DNA of 64,000 nucleotides from Flavobacterium inviolabile (GCF_013389455.1 NZ_CP058278.1:2294001-2358000), one strand, 5' to 3'; positions 43,987 through 52,438 are shown, counted from the stretch's first letter. Numbers and translations are program-made. Notes: a model not told the origin generated them from the sequence alone.

Positions 43987-44436
43987 ATGAAAATAATATC
44001 CGTCCGGGAAAATCCCGAATATAAAGATAAAGCAATACACTATTTACAGCAGGCATGGCAGGAAGTATCGCCTGTTATATATGAAGACTGCATCACGCAT
44101 TGTATCCATGCCGAACAGGATTTGCCGCAATGGTATTTACTGGAAAAGGATGCGGTGATTATCGGCTGTGCCGGACTGATCACCAATGATTTTATCAGCA
44201 GGGGAGAGCTGTACCCGTGGGTTTGTGCTATTTTTATTGAAGCGGCACACCGCGGCAATAACTATGGAGCCTTACTGGTTGAAAAAGCAAAAGAAGACAC
44301 CCGTAAATTTGGTTTTAAATACTTAAACCTTAGTACCGACCATGTGGGGTATTATGAAAAAATGGGTTTTCGCTATATCGGTCAGGGATATCATCCCTGG
44401 GAAGAAGAATCCCGTGTTTACCAGCTTACTTTATAA
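43987..44436 (+). CDS. GNAT N-acetyltransferase
   Basis: 149 aa. The acetyl-CoA-binding loop is AAHRGNNYGALLVEKAKEDT (RGNNYG in place of the usual RGxGIG, about 93-113), then NLSTDHVGYYEKMGFRYIGQ. The substrate is unknown. The N-terminus begins KIISVRENPEYKDKAIHYLQ. It lies 123 bases after the efflux operon and is convergent with the DUF1801 gene (10-base gap). Confidence 0.85.
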   Translation: MKIISVRENPEYKDKAIHYLQQAWQEVSPVIYEDCITHCIHAEQDLPQWYLLEKDAVIIGCAGLITNDFISRGELYPWVCAIFIEAAHRGNNYGALLVEKAKEDTRKFGFKYLNLSTDHVGYYEKMGFRYIGQGYHPWEEESRVYQLTL

Positions 44437-44445
44437 GCATCGGTA

Positions 44446-44886
44446 TTATTTTCTGCTGATTCTGGAAATGGAAGAACCGGTAACGGAAGCCGGTTTGGTC
44501 CTGTCCTGAATGGCCAGTTCAATAGCCGACAGCAGCAATGCCTTAACCTTTTCGTTTCGGTAATCTTCGGCAGTACTCACCGGAATATGCCGGATCAGTT
44601 TCCCCGTACCGGTTAATAATTTGTCCGGATCGGGTAGCAGTGTTCCTTTATTAAAACCCAAATTCAGGTGACTGGTATAGATGGGCAGCATGCAGAAAGC
44701 ATCCGAAAGCGTGTCGGAAACGGAAAATACAGTAGTGAGCGCATGCGTATGATACAGCAATTCATTGCTTTCGGGATATAATTCCAGTATACAGGCTCTC
44801 AGATCGTGAAACAATTCCTGTATGTTTGTTTCTTTTAACTCCAGAAAATACAGGAAATCAGGATGTACAGGCTTTGCATGTTTCAT
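44446..44886 (-). CDS. DUF1801 family protein
   Basis: 146 aa, cytoplasmic. The family signature is near the middle: TSHLNLGFNKGTLLPDPDKL, then GTGKLIRHIPVSTAEDYRNE. DUF1801 proteins are uncharacterised and often sit near transcription regulators. Only 24 bases separate it from the upstream metallo-beta-lactamase gene, so the two may be cotranscribed. Confidence 0.85.
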   Translation of the reverse strand: MKHAKPVHPDFLYFLELKETNIQELFHDLRACILELYPESNELLYHTHALTTVFSVSDTLSDAFCMLPIYTSHLNLGFNKGTLLPDPDKLLTGTGKLIRHIPVSTAEDYRNEKVKALLLSAIELAIQDRTKPASVTGSSISRISRK

Positions 44887-44910
44887 AATGGCAAAGGGAT
44901 AAAGTTTCCG

Positions 44911-45678
44911 TTATAGTACTATTCCGGCCGGTTGGAATTCGGCGATATCATGATAGCCAAAAACGGTTATTTCCGGATGTTCCGCAACAAAGGCACGAAT
45001 GCGGTTTAGTGTTTCGATTCGCAGGGCATCATTATCAGCTCTCATTCTGGCTAACTCATTTACCGGATGTTCTGCATCGGTCAGTTCCACTTTCATATAA
45101 TAAGCATCCCCGATATAGAATAACCATCCGGATTCGTGTTGTAGCGCCACACCACAATGCCCGAGGGTATGTCCGAAAAGCGGGATAAGGTATAGCTCCG
45201 TATCGGAATTCAGGTTTACTTTACGGGCTTCAAATCCAAACCATGTTGCTGTGCTTCCGGCATAGGTTACAATGGTTGGGTTATGATCCAGCTGCTGCGG
45301 TAAATATCTCGGATTTCCGCTTTTAAAATTTTGATATTCTTCTACTCCTACATGTACGACCGCATTCGGGAAATCGGCAAGTCCGCCGATATGATCCGGA
45401 TCCAGATGCGTAATCACGCAATGGGTAACCTTGTCCGGATCGAGCCCGAGCTGTTCGATCTGTTTTATGGCCGTACGCGCTTCGTTAAACTGAAAACCCA
45501 CAATATCAATCAACGGCTGTCCGATTCGTTCGTCCGGCTTTTGGGTATCCAATAACCCGATTCCGGTATCAACAAGATACAGTTCCGCATTATTTTCAAG
45601 TAATAAACAGTGTCCGATAACATTATCGTTAACCGGTGAAACAATCTTTAAACAGTTTAAATGGTGCAGCGTCGTCAT
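44911..45678 (-). CDS. Metallo-beta-lactamase fold hydrolase
   Basis: 255 aa. The metal motif is THLDPDHIGG (H91, D93, D95, H96), a variant of HxHxDH in which the second His is Asp; further ligands appear at GHTLGHCGV (about 168) and GYHDIAEF near the end. This HxDxDH subgroup of lactonase-like hydrolases contains enzymes acting on lactones and thioesters; N-acyl-homoserine-lactone cleavage is possible but unproven. Cytoplasmic, no signal peptide. Possibly one operon with DUF1801. Confidence 0.85.
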   Translation of the reverse strand: MTTLHHLNCLKIVSPVNDNVIGHCLLLENNAELYLVDTGIGLLDTQKPDERIGQPLIDIVGFQFNEARTAIKQIEQLGLDPDKVTHCVITHLDPDHIGGLADFPNAVVHVGVEEYQNFKSGNPRYLPQQLDHNPTIVTYAGSTATWFGFEARKVNLNSDTELYLIPLFGHTLGHCGVALQHESGWLFYIGDAYYMKVELTDAEHPVNELARMRADNDALRIETLNRIRAFVAEHPEITVFGYHDIAEFQPAGIVL

Positions 45679-45869
45679 TTGATTAAAATAAAGGGTTGTA
45701 ATTTCAGTGTCAAGTTACAAAAGTTCAGGGGTATTGCAGCGGTCTTTGGCAAACCTTTTTCCGGCCGGAAGGGTATGTAGCTGATTTTATGCCTTGTTCA
45801 GCCGGATCAGTATATCGAGAAAGGCCGTTACCGTTTTTTTCATAAACCTCTTTCGGGGAAATTAGCCGT

Positions 45870-46439
45870 TTACCAATTGGAATGCTGTTTTAAAAGCTCC
45901 GGGTTTATGGATCTTTTGATATAGACATATCGGTAGCGGTTTTTTGCGGTAACATAAAGTGTATCACCATGAGCAGTGAATTCCTGTGTCTGTTTTCCAA
46001 TTTGCCAGCCAAGCTGTCCGGTTTGGGTAATCAAATCTCCGGTAATTTTGCCTTTTTTTAGATAAAGGACTCCTCTCCACCCGGTATAAGCAGGATCGAA
46101 CATGTTTTGGGTCAGTATCGTATCGTTTCTGTCCAAATGAAACAGGTTGTAATTGCCGTTTCCGTAAAACCGGTAAACGCCATAAATTGTATTGCGGTTG
46201 TTATGATTGTTTCGCGCTAAGATATTTTGTTGTTGTACACTGCCATTGTAATAAACCGGAAGGAACTCTTCATAGATTACGGTGGTGTCAATTTGCGCCA
46301 GTATCGATTTGTCAAAACTGGCTTTATTCTGAAATACTTTAGGATTAACCGGAGCTTGTGAATAGCCGTTTTTAAGAATGGTTGTCTGTAAACAACCCGT
46401 CAGAAGTATCAAGAATAAAATCGGGAATAGTTTTTTCAA
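45870..46439 (-). CDS. Hypothetical lipoprotein, 189 aa
   Basis: The lipobox LILLTGCLQTT (Cys about 16) predicts outer-membrane anchoring. The rest is beta-rich: YGVYRFYGNGNYNLFHLDRN, AYTGWRGVLYLKKGKITGDL, DTLYVTAKNRYRYVYIKRSI. No family recognised. Unusually, the first 40 or so residues after the Cys are Gln/Asn-rich. It stands alone; an orphan terminator lies upstream at 46546. Confidence 0.65.
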   Translation of the reverse strand: MKKLFPILFLILLTGCLQTTILKNGYSQAPVNPKVFQNKASFDKSILAQIDTTVIYEEFLPVYYNGSVQQQNILARNNHNNRNTIYGVYRFYGNGNYNLFHLDRNDTILTQNMFDPAYTGWRGVLYLKKGKITGDLITQTGQLGWQIGKQTQEFTAHGDTLYVTAKNRYRYVYIKRSINPELLKQHSNW

Positions 46440-46545
46440 GGTTTAAAGGGGTGTTTGTAATAGGATAAGGTTATGAATTAAAATTAAATATATAATTCTG
46501 ATGCGTAGTTAAAATAAGGATTATTTAGGTAAAATTTATACCGGT

Positions 46546-46579
46546 AAAAAAGCCTGACTATTTAAAGTCAGGCTTTTTT
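46546..46579. terminator. Perfect terminator hairpin between divergent lipoprotein genes
   Basis: Perfect 14-bp stem AAAAAAGCCTGACT / AGTCAGGCTTTTTT, loop ATTTAA, T-tract on both strands. It is upstream of both flanking genes, so no annotated transcript needs it; it may end a small RNA or short transcript made from 46440-46545. Confidence 0.75.
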
Positions 46580-46596
46580 ACGCTTTAATAGTACGT

Positions 46597-46644
46597 TTTT
46601 TTTACCATGAGTAGATTTGCGTAGTTAAATATTTGTTTCAGTAT
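46597..46644 (+). repeat. 48-bp direct repeat, copy 1
   Basis: It runs from TTTTTTTACCATGAGTAGAT to TTGTTTCAGTAT and contains TAGATTTG (46612-46619), a -7-box match. Copy 2 at 47742-47789 differs at one base only (T versus C). It lies 138 bases ahead of the 303-aa lipoprotein gene. Confidence 0.9.
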
Positions 46645-46782
46645 TACATAACACGCATTTTTGTTATTTACGTATTGATAATAATGAAAAAAATAGAGCG
46701 AATTGTCCCATTTAACTATGTTGGGTGTAATTTTCCTTAAAATATTAAAATGTAACAATAAAATATTCTAAATGGTAATAGT

Positions 46783-47694
46783 ATGTTTTTCTCTTTAAAA
46801 AATAAAAAATTATTTATAGTTGGTTTTATTGTAACGCTGTTATCCTGTAAAACCTCAATAAACAAAACGAACAATGCTTCGGATGTAAATTACATTCCTT
46901 ATTATTCACAGGTATATAAGGCAGACAGTTTGTTTCTGACTAATAATTTCCAGAAAAGCTATAATATTTTAGATAGTTTGTTTCAAAAGTACGAGCCGCA
47001 TGAGACTGAAAATATCAATGAATATTCTACTTATATAGCATGCTCGGTATTAACGGGCAATATCGATAATATTGAAATAAAAATAAGAAAAGGGTATTCT
47101 AAATTTGGCGGAATAGGAATTACGCATCCTAAAAGAGATAGTATTGGGAAAGTACTTATAAAATATAATCTGTTAACGATTGAAGAAAAAAGAAATCTAA
47201 GGAAAGAATATTTTAAACAATTTGACCCGGTTTTACGAAATAGAATAGAAAGAATGTTTAAGGAAGATGAAGCGGCCAGAGTGCCTGAATTGGATTATGT
47301 AAAAATGAGGTTTTACCAGAAAAAGCATAAAAAAGAAATAGAAGAGATAATTGCTAAATATGGATATCCTGATTATCAGGTAATAGGAAGTACGGGAAGC
47401 TTTGAAGAATTACCGGTTAATTTTATGATAATATTTATGCATCAAAAAGACAGTTTTAAGAAGAAATACTTAAAAATGTTGTATGACAATATGGTTAATG
47501 GAAAATTAGCACCGGAAGAGTATGCTATAATAGTGGATAGAACTTATTTAGAAAAGAAAAAATCAATTTACGGAACAATTATACAACCGGGGTTAGCATA
47601 TCCTAAAAAACTCGATTCCATAAGAACAACAATTGGTTTACCCAATGTTGATTATCAAATGTGGGCATTTAAGAAAAGATTTCCGGATACTTGA
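46783..47694 (+). CDS. Hypothetical lipoprotein, 303 aa
   Basis: The lipobox VTLLSCKTS (Cys about 22) predicts anchoring. The body is helical and charged, with TPR-like pattern SQVYKADSLFLTNNFQKSYN, a stretch of Lys/Glu-rich helices (QKKHKKEIEEIIAKYGYPDY) and C-terminal QMWAFKKRF. No known family. AT-rich composition and the flanking 48-bp direct repeats (46597 and 47742) suggest it was inserted or arose by duplication of an upstream control region. Confidence 0.65.
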   Translation: MFFSLKNKKLFIVGFIVTLLSCKTSINKTNNASDVNYIPYYSQVYKADSLFLTNNFQKSYNILDSLFQKYEPHETENINEYSTYIACSVLTGNIDNIEIKIRKGYSKFGGIGITHPKRDSIGKVLIKYNLLTIEEKRNLRKEYFKQFDPVLRNRIERMFKEDEAARVPELDYVKMRFYQKKHKKEIEEIIAKYGYPDYQVIGSTGSFEELPVNFMIIFMHQKDSFKKKYLKMLYDNMVNGKLAPEEYAIIVDRTYLEKKKSIYGTIIQPGLAYPKKLDSIRTTIGLPNVDYQMWAFKKRFPDT

Positions 47695-47741
47695 AAGGTA
47701 TTTTGATAGCCGGTTTCATTATTTCTGATGCATCAAAGTGA

Positions 47742-47789
47742 TTTTTTTACCATGAGTAGATTTGCGTAGCTAAATATTTGTTTCAGTAT
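47742..47789 (+). repeat. 48-bp direct repeat, copy 2
   Basis: Same sequence as 46597-46644 with one mismatch, including the -7-like TAGATTTG at 47757-47764. It begins 48 bases after the lipoprotein stop and 86 bases before the small membrane-protein gene. It probably acts as a promoter region for the next gene. Confidence 0.9.
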
Positions 47790-47827
47790 AAAATAATGAA
47801 CAATTTCGTAAATCAATTGTTGATGTG

Positions 47828-47980
47828 ATGAAACATACTTGGTTAATTATACCCTTAATTATGATACTGTTGTGTATAGTATATATGCTTTATATGAACT
47901 TATATGTTATGCCTGTATTGATAATTATTTCTCAGGTTATTGTAATTTATATAAAGATGAAAAATAAAAGGAATCAATAA
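47828..47980 (+). CDS. Small membrane protein, 50 aa
   Basis: ATG-initiated 50-codon frame, MKHTWLIIPLIMILLCIVYM then NLYVMPVLIIISQVIVIYIK and a basic tail KMKNKRNQ. Two hydrophobic segments make it a plausible small inner-membrane protein; positive-inside topology would put both ends in the cytoplasm. It lies 38 bases after the second copy of the 48-bp repeat. Below the usual size cut-off for gene finders. Confidence 0.5.
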   Translation: MKHTWLIIPLIMILLCIVYMLYMNLYVMPVLIIISQVIVIYIKMKNKRNQ

Positions 47981-48126
47981 GTAGCTCTTGTATATAAAAA
48001 AGGTTACGAATAAGATTCTTATTGCTTAATTGAAATTTACAGCTGTATAAAAAAATAGAATTAAGTGAGCTGAAAAATCGGGAAGGCCATGTTTAAAATA
48101 ATTGCATTTTTTCTATTGGTAATCCG

Positions 48127-49029
48127 TTAGTTATTCATCACCCGGTATTCATTAGGCGAATACCCCATACGTTTTTTAAACAACCGGCTAAAATGCTGCG
48201 GATATTTAAACCCCAGTTCATAGGCGATCTCACTTACAGATTTGTTGGTATCAAAGATCTTTTCTTTTGCCAGATCCATCAGTTTTAGCTGAATATACTC
48301 CTGAGCCGATTTACCGGTTTCCTTTTTGATCAGGTCACCAAAATAATTGGCAGATAGATGCAGTTGTGCCGCACAATAGGCTACAGACGGTAAACCCAGT
48401 CGCTGCGGTTTATCGGATTGGAAATAATCGTGAAGCAGATTTTCAAAACGTTCCAGTAATCCTTTATGAACATGGTCACGGGTTACGAATTGGCGGTCAT
48501 AAAAACGAACACAGTAATTCAGGAACAGTTCAATATTGCTGACGATCAGTTTTTTGCTGTGTTTGTCAATGGCATGTTCCAGTTCAAACTGGATTTTAGA
48601 TAGGCAGTCCACAATCACTTTTCGCTCCGTTTCCGATAAATGAAGCGCTTCAAATACTTCATACGAAAAAAAGGTATAATCGTTGATATTGCGGCCCAGT
48701 GAAGTGCCGTGAATCAGATCCGGATGAAACGTCAGCGCATAGCCCTGCGGCTGGTAATGCTGGCCGTTATTTTCAATACCGATAACCTGTCCGGGACCTA
48801 AAAAAACCAGCGTTCCTTCCTGGTAGTCATAATAATTACAGCCGTAGCGCATATCGCCGCAATGGATGTCTTTTAAGTAAATGGTATAAAAACCGAAATT
48901 CATCCTTTGATGCGGGCGCGGTTCCGATTTAGACAGATCAATCACACTGACTAACGGATGCAGTGTTTCCTGTCCTAAAAGCTTATTATAATCGCCTACA
49001 TGATCCAATCTTAAAACTTTGTCCATCAC
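48127..49029 (-). CDS. AraC family regulator
   Basis: 300 aa. The N-terminal half is a cupin-like sensing domain; a C-terminal double helix-turn-helix (about 200-300) has IKKETGKSAQEYIQLKLMDL and SVSEIAYELGFKYPQHFSRL, FKKRMGYSPNEYR. It is divergent from the cupin lipoprotein and alcohol dehydrogenase genes and probably activates them in response to a small molecule such as an aromatic compound or quinone; the effector is unknown. The start at 49029 gives MMDKVLRL. Confidence 0.93.
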   Translation of the reverse strand: MMDKVLRLDHVGDYNKLLGQETLHPLVSVIDLSKSEPRPHQRMNFGFYTIYLKDIHCGDMRYGCNYYDYQEGTLVFLGPGQVIGIENNGQHYQPQGYALTFHPDLIHGTSLGRNINDYTFFSYEVFEALHLSETERKVIVDCLSKIQFELEHAIDKHSKKLIVSNIELFLNYCVRFYDRQFVTRDHVHKGLLERFENLLHDYFQSDKPQRLGLPSVAYCAAQLHLSANYFGDLIKKETGKSAQEYIQLKLMDLAKEKIFDTNKSVSEIAYELGFKYPQHFSRLFKKRMGYSPNEYRVMNN

Positions 49030-49262
49030 TTTACCATTTTAAACAAATCAAAATTAGTACATTTAAGGATAGGTTTTTTAGTGGTAAACCGCAATCAGTA
49101 ATATTGGTATGCAATACTGTAATCGGTATAACAAAAGATTGGCAAATAGGTAAGAATTTTGTACCGATGTTAAAAGGAACGCGATACGGAGATTGGTTTC
49201 AAACCAATTTTCTGCGGGTCCCAAAGAAGCGGACAACAGGTAGAATCACTAAAATAACATGT

Positions 49263-49760
49263 ATGCAAAAACAATTTATCCGGTTTGTACTTTTCGCCGC
49301 CTTTGTATCCTTTTTACCATCCTGTAACCTCTCAAAAAATATTAATATGAATGCCAACAGCACTAATGAAAAGGCTATTTTTCCAACAGGAGAAAGAGGT
49401 TCTGCCGCTTATTTTTCGGGTACCACCCGGGTTAAAATATTAATCCAAAAAGGAGGTGATGTAAACTATTCCATTGCCAATGTACAGTTTGAACCGGCTG
49501 CCAGAACCAACTGGCACACGCATCCTGCCGGGCAGGTATTACTGGTAACCGAAGGAAGCGGTTTTTACCAGGAAAAAGGGAAACCGGCAATTGCTATTGC
49601 AAAAGGTGATACAGTCAATATCCCGGCAAATGTTGAGCACTGGCACGGAGCGGCATCCGGCAGTCATTTTACCCATATTGCAATTACCAGTTATAAAGGG
49701 GAAGAAAATGTGGTCTGGCTGGAACCGGTAACCGATGAAGAATACAACAGCATACAATAA
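49263..49760 (+). CDS. Cupin domain lipoprotein
   Basis: 165 aa from the ATG at 49263, because the lipoprotein signal starts there ([20 protein letters not shown], Cys about 21). A single cupin barrel has the metal-binding motif NWHTHPAGQ (HxH) and a second motif around [15 protein letters not shown]. Related cupins isomerise or decarboxylate small molecules, for example as carboxymuconolactone-decarboxylase partners. It lies 36 bases before the alcohol dehydrogenase gene (operon), divergent from an AraC regulator. Confidence 0.82.
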   Translation: MQKQFIRFVLFAAFVSFLPSCNLSKNINMNANSTNEKAIFPTGERGSAAYFSGTTRVKILIQKGGDVNYSIANVQFEPAARTNWHTHPAGQVLLVTEGSGFYQEKGKPAIAIAKGDTVNIPANVEHWHGAASGSHFTHIAITSYKGEENVVWLEPVTDEEYNSIQ

Positions 49761-49796
49761 TTCTATAGAAAACAACAAGCAATAAACAGAAAAACA

Positions 49797-50855
49797 ATGG
49801 AAAAATTCACCGTAAAAGCATACGGGACACAGGCTCCCGATGCAGCAATAGCACAACTAAGTATCGACCGCAGAACCGTAACGGCTAACGATGTGGAAAT
49901 CGAAATCCTGTATTGCGGCGTTTGCCATTCCGATCTGCACACGGCGCGCAACGACTGGGGCGGTACGATTTATCCGGCTGTTCCGGGACATGAAATCGTA
50001 GGTAGAGTGAGCAGTGTAGGTAGCGGAGTAACCAAATTTAAAGTAGGCGATATCGCTGCTGTAGGTTGTTTGGTCGATTCCTGCAGAGAATGCGAGCAAT
50101 GTAAAAACGATCTGGAACAATACTGTATTCCGGGATTCACAGGTACCTACAACGGTAAAGACAAACATCTGAACCAGCAGACTTTTGGCGGTTATTCCGA
50201 AAAAGTGGTAGTCGACCAGCATTTTGTATTAAAAGTGCCTAAAAACCTGGATCTGGCCGCGACAGCACCGTTATTATGCGCCGGAATTACCACCTGGTCG
50301 CCATTAAAACACTGGAAAGTAGGAAAGGACAGTAAAGTAGCTGTAGTGGGATTAGGCGGACTGGGACACATGGCTATCAAATTGGCAAAAGGACTTGGGG
50401 CTCATGTAACATTGTTTTCCCGTTCTCCGGAAAAAGAAAAAGACGCTTTGGAACTGGGCGCCGATCAGGTGATTATTTCAACAAGTGAGGCACAAATGGC
50501 TGAGGTAAGCGGTAAATTCGACTTAATTATCGATACCGTTCCTTATGTACATGATGTAAACCATTATATCCCAACCTTAAACATTAACGGTACAATCGTA
50601 TTGGTAGGTTATTTAGGGGATCTTAACCCGATGCTGAACACCGTTCCGATGATTTTAGGCAGAAAATCGGTTGCCGGCTCTGTTATTGCCGGCATCGCTG
50701 AAACTCAGGAATTACTGGATTTCTGCGGAGAGCACAATATCGTTTCGGATATTGAAATCATCAAAATGCAGGATATTAACGAAGCTTATGAGCGTATGCT
50801 GAAAAGCGATGTGCGTTACCGTTTTGTGATTGATATGGCATCATTAAAAAACTAA
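49797..50855 (+). CDS. Zinc-dependent NAD(P) alcohol dehydrogenase
   Basis: 352 aa MDR-family enzyme. Catalytic-zinc motifs are CGVCHSDLHT and GHEIVGRV, the structural-zinc cluster is in CRECEQCKNDLEQYC, and the Rossmann motif is GLGGLGHMAIKLAKGLGAHV (about residues 183-202). It resembles cinnamyl-alcohol/aldehyde-reductase-type enzymes (YahK group) that reduce diverse aldehydes. It is coexpressed with the cupin gene upstream and probably controlled by the divergent AraC regulator. Confidence 0.93.
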   Translation: MEKFTVKAYGTQAPDAAIAQLSIDRRTVTANDVEIEILYCGVCHSDLHTARNDWGGTIYPAVPGHEIVGRVSSVGSGVTKFKVGDIAAVGCLVDSCRECEQCKNDLEQYCIPGFTGTYNGKDKHLNQQTFGGYSEKVVVDQHFVLKVPKNLDLAATAPLLCAGITTWSPLKHWKVGKDSKVAVVGLGGLGHMAIKLAKGLGAHVTLFSRSPEKEKDALELGADQVIISTSEAQMAEVSGKFDLIIDTVPYVHDVNHYIPTLNINGTIVLVGYLGDLNPMLNTVPMILGRKSVAGSVIAGIAETQELLDFCGEHNIVSDIEIIKMQDINEAYERMLKSDVRYRFVIDMASLKN

Positions 50856-50876
50856 AAGGACGGGACATTATAAATA

Positions 50877-50907
50877 AAAAAAGGAAAGTCACAGGCTTTC
50901 CTTTTTT
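50877..50907. terminator. Bidirectional intrinsic terminator
   Basis: Stem AAAAAGGAAAG / CTTTCCTTTTT with a 7-base loop, between the convergent dehydrogenase and NmrA genes. Confidence 0.85.
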
Positions 50908-50926
50908 GTTTAACGGGAATCGGAAA

Positions 50927-51805
50927 TTAGAATTTTGAAGCAAATTCTTTGGCGAAATCTTCCGGTTTTATGGCTCCGGTTATTACGCTGCCCTGTTGGA
51001 TAAAGTCATGCTGGATCGCTCCGTTTCGCAATCCGGCACCCATTTCGGTATACAGTTCCGCAATTTCTTTCGGTACTCCGGCCTGTTGCATACCTTCCAG
51101 TGCCTGTTCGTCTGTAAACGTTACCCAGGGTAATGCCGGTTTGGCTATGGCTGCTCCCAGTGTAGCGGCTAATTGCGCCGGAGTTGTTATATCGCTTACA
51201 ACATAACGGATGTTTTTACCGGTAGATTCCTGCTGTAAAGCTTCTGCCGCAGCCACCGCAATATCCGTTGGATGTACCAGCGGTAAAGTTGTATTGGCTT
51301 CCATGTTACCGCCCATAATGTTCATGCCTTTAATCATCGGTACATCATTGTAAAAATTGGTATAGAAATATCCGGCACGCAGATAGGTAATTGCTACAGC
51401 ATCCAGTTCGTTAAACAGCTGCTCAATATGATATAGCGATTGGATCGGCCCGTTTCCGTCCGGTAAATCGGCACCAATACTGCTCAGCATCACTACGCGT
51501 TTTACGCCCGATTCTTTTATGGCTGCAGCCAATGCTTTACCGGCGTTTACCGTGTTTGTAATGATGTTGCTGCCGCCCATATTGGGAGGTGTCATCGAAA
51601 AAACGGCATCGGCACCGTGAAAAGCCTGCTGTAAAAAAGCGGCATCACTAACGGAACCTACGGCTGCTTTTGCTCCTAAGTTTTCTATTTCCGCCTGTCT
51701 GTTTGCGCTGCTGGTGATAACCGTTACGGCATGGCCTTCGCCAACCAGTTTTTGGGTTAAGGGTTTACCGATATTTCCAAGAGAACCTGCAATTGTAATT
51801 TTCAT
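50927..51805 (-). CDS. NmrA-like NAD(P)-binding protein (atypical SDR)
   Basis: 292 aa. The N-terminal nucleotide motif is GSLGNIGKPLTQKL (GxxGxxG), with SMTPPNMGG and SIGADLPDGNGPI further on. The family includes quinone reductase-like QorB and redox-sensing NmrA proteins. It is divergently paired with an HxlR regulator, as often seen for HxlR-controlled oxidoreductases. Its ATG lies 27 bases from a minus-strand -7 box TACCTTTG (51832-51839). Confidence 0.9.
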   Translation of the reverse strand: MKITIAGSLGNIGKPLTQKLVGEGHAVTVITSSANRQAEIENLGAKAAVGSVSDAAFLQQAFHGADAVFSMTPPNMGGSNIITNTVNAGKALAAAIKESGVKRVVMLSSIGADLPDGNGPIQSLYHIEQLFNELDAVAITYLRAGYFYTNFYNDVPMIKGMNIMGGNMEANTTLPLVHPTDIAVAAAEALQQESTGKNIRYVVSDITTPAQLAATLGAAIAKPALPWVTFTDEQALEGMQQAGVPKEIAELYTEMGAGLRNGAIQHDFIQQGSVITGAIKPEDFAKEFASKF

Positions 51806-51828
51806 GATATTTTGTTTTTTTATTTGTT

Positions 51829-51880
51829 ATACAAAGGTATCTTTGTACTTACTTTTATACAAGTACTTACCCTAAAGTAT
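51829..51880. promoter_or_regulatory. Overlapping divergent promoters and HxlR operator candidate
   Basis: Two -7 boxes overlap by two bases: TATCTTTG on the plus strand (51838-51845) and TACCTTTG on the minus strand (51832-51839). They form a perfect inverted repeat TACAAAG-GTAT-CTTTGTA (51830-51847). Directly downstream are GTACTTAC direct repeats around a TATACAAGTACTTA element, plausible binding sites for the HxlR protein. One bound repressor could silence both genes. Confidence 0.6.
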
Positions 51881-51885
51881 GTATT

Positions 51886-52254
51886 ATGACAGCAATTAAA
51901 GAATCATCGACCATACAGGAAAACAAGCGTTTTGCCCTGGCGGAATGTCCGGTAACTTATGTAATGGAAAGAATAGGCGGTTACTGGAAACCGATTATCC
52001 TCTATCACCTTACTTCCGGCGATAAAAGATATAGTGAACTGAAGCGCGCCATTCCGGCGATCACTGAAAAAATGCTGATTCAGCATTTAAAACAGCTTGA
52101 AGCCGATAAACTGATCATCCGGGAAGCAAGGCCGGTGGTTCCGCCTTTTGTAACGTATCGGTTAACCAATTCCGGACATGCTTTACAGCCGATTATCAGC
52201 GCAATGGCCGCCTGGGCATTTGAAGATATGAAAGGGGCTTTTGAAGGGGAGTAG
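51886..52254 (+). CDS. HxlR family transcriptional regulator
   Basis: 122 aa winged-helix protein. Family pattern CPVTYVMERIGGYWKPIILYHL, then DKRYSELKRAIPAITEKMLI, QHLKQLEADKLI and PPFVTYRLTNSG. The single Cys at about residue 22 is the position used for redox sensing in some HxlR/YodB proteins. It probably represses itself and the divergent NmrA-like gene in response to quinones or aldehydes (inference). Confidence 0.93.
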   Translation: MTAIKESSTIQENKRFALAECPVTYVMERIGGYWKPIILYHLTSGDKRYSELKRAIPAITEKMLIQHLKQLEADKLIIREARPVVPPFVTYRLTNSGHALQPIISAMAAWAFEDMKGAFEGE

Positions 52255-52261
52255 CGGGATG

Positions 52262-52335
52262 TGAAGAGGCAAATAGGCAAAAAGCAAATAGACAAAAAGC
52301 AAAAGGCAAGGAGCAAAAAAGCAAAAAGCAAATAT
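52262..52335 (+). repeat. GGCAAAR-type heptamer repeat after the HxlR gene
   Basis: Purine-rich heptamers (AGGCAAATAGGCAAAAAGC, AAAAGCAAAAGGCAAGGAGC) start 8 bases after the HxlR stop; no palindromic partner is seen. Confidence 0.75.
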
Positions 52336-52438
52336 ATTTGGACTATTTAACTTTTGCGGGGCTATGGCTTGTGCTATAAAAAAATGCCCGGAGAATAACT
52401 ACAATTTTTATCTTTATATTACCTAACACCTGATCCCC

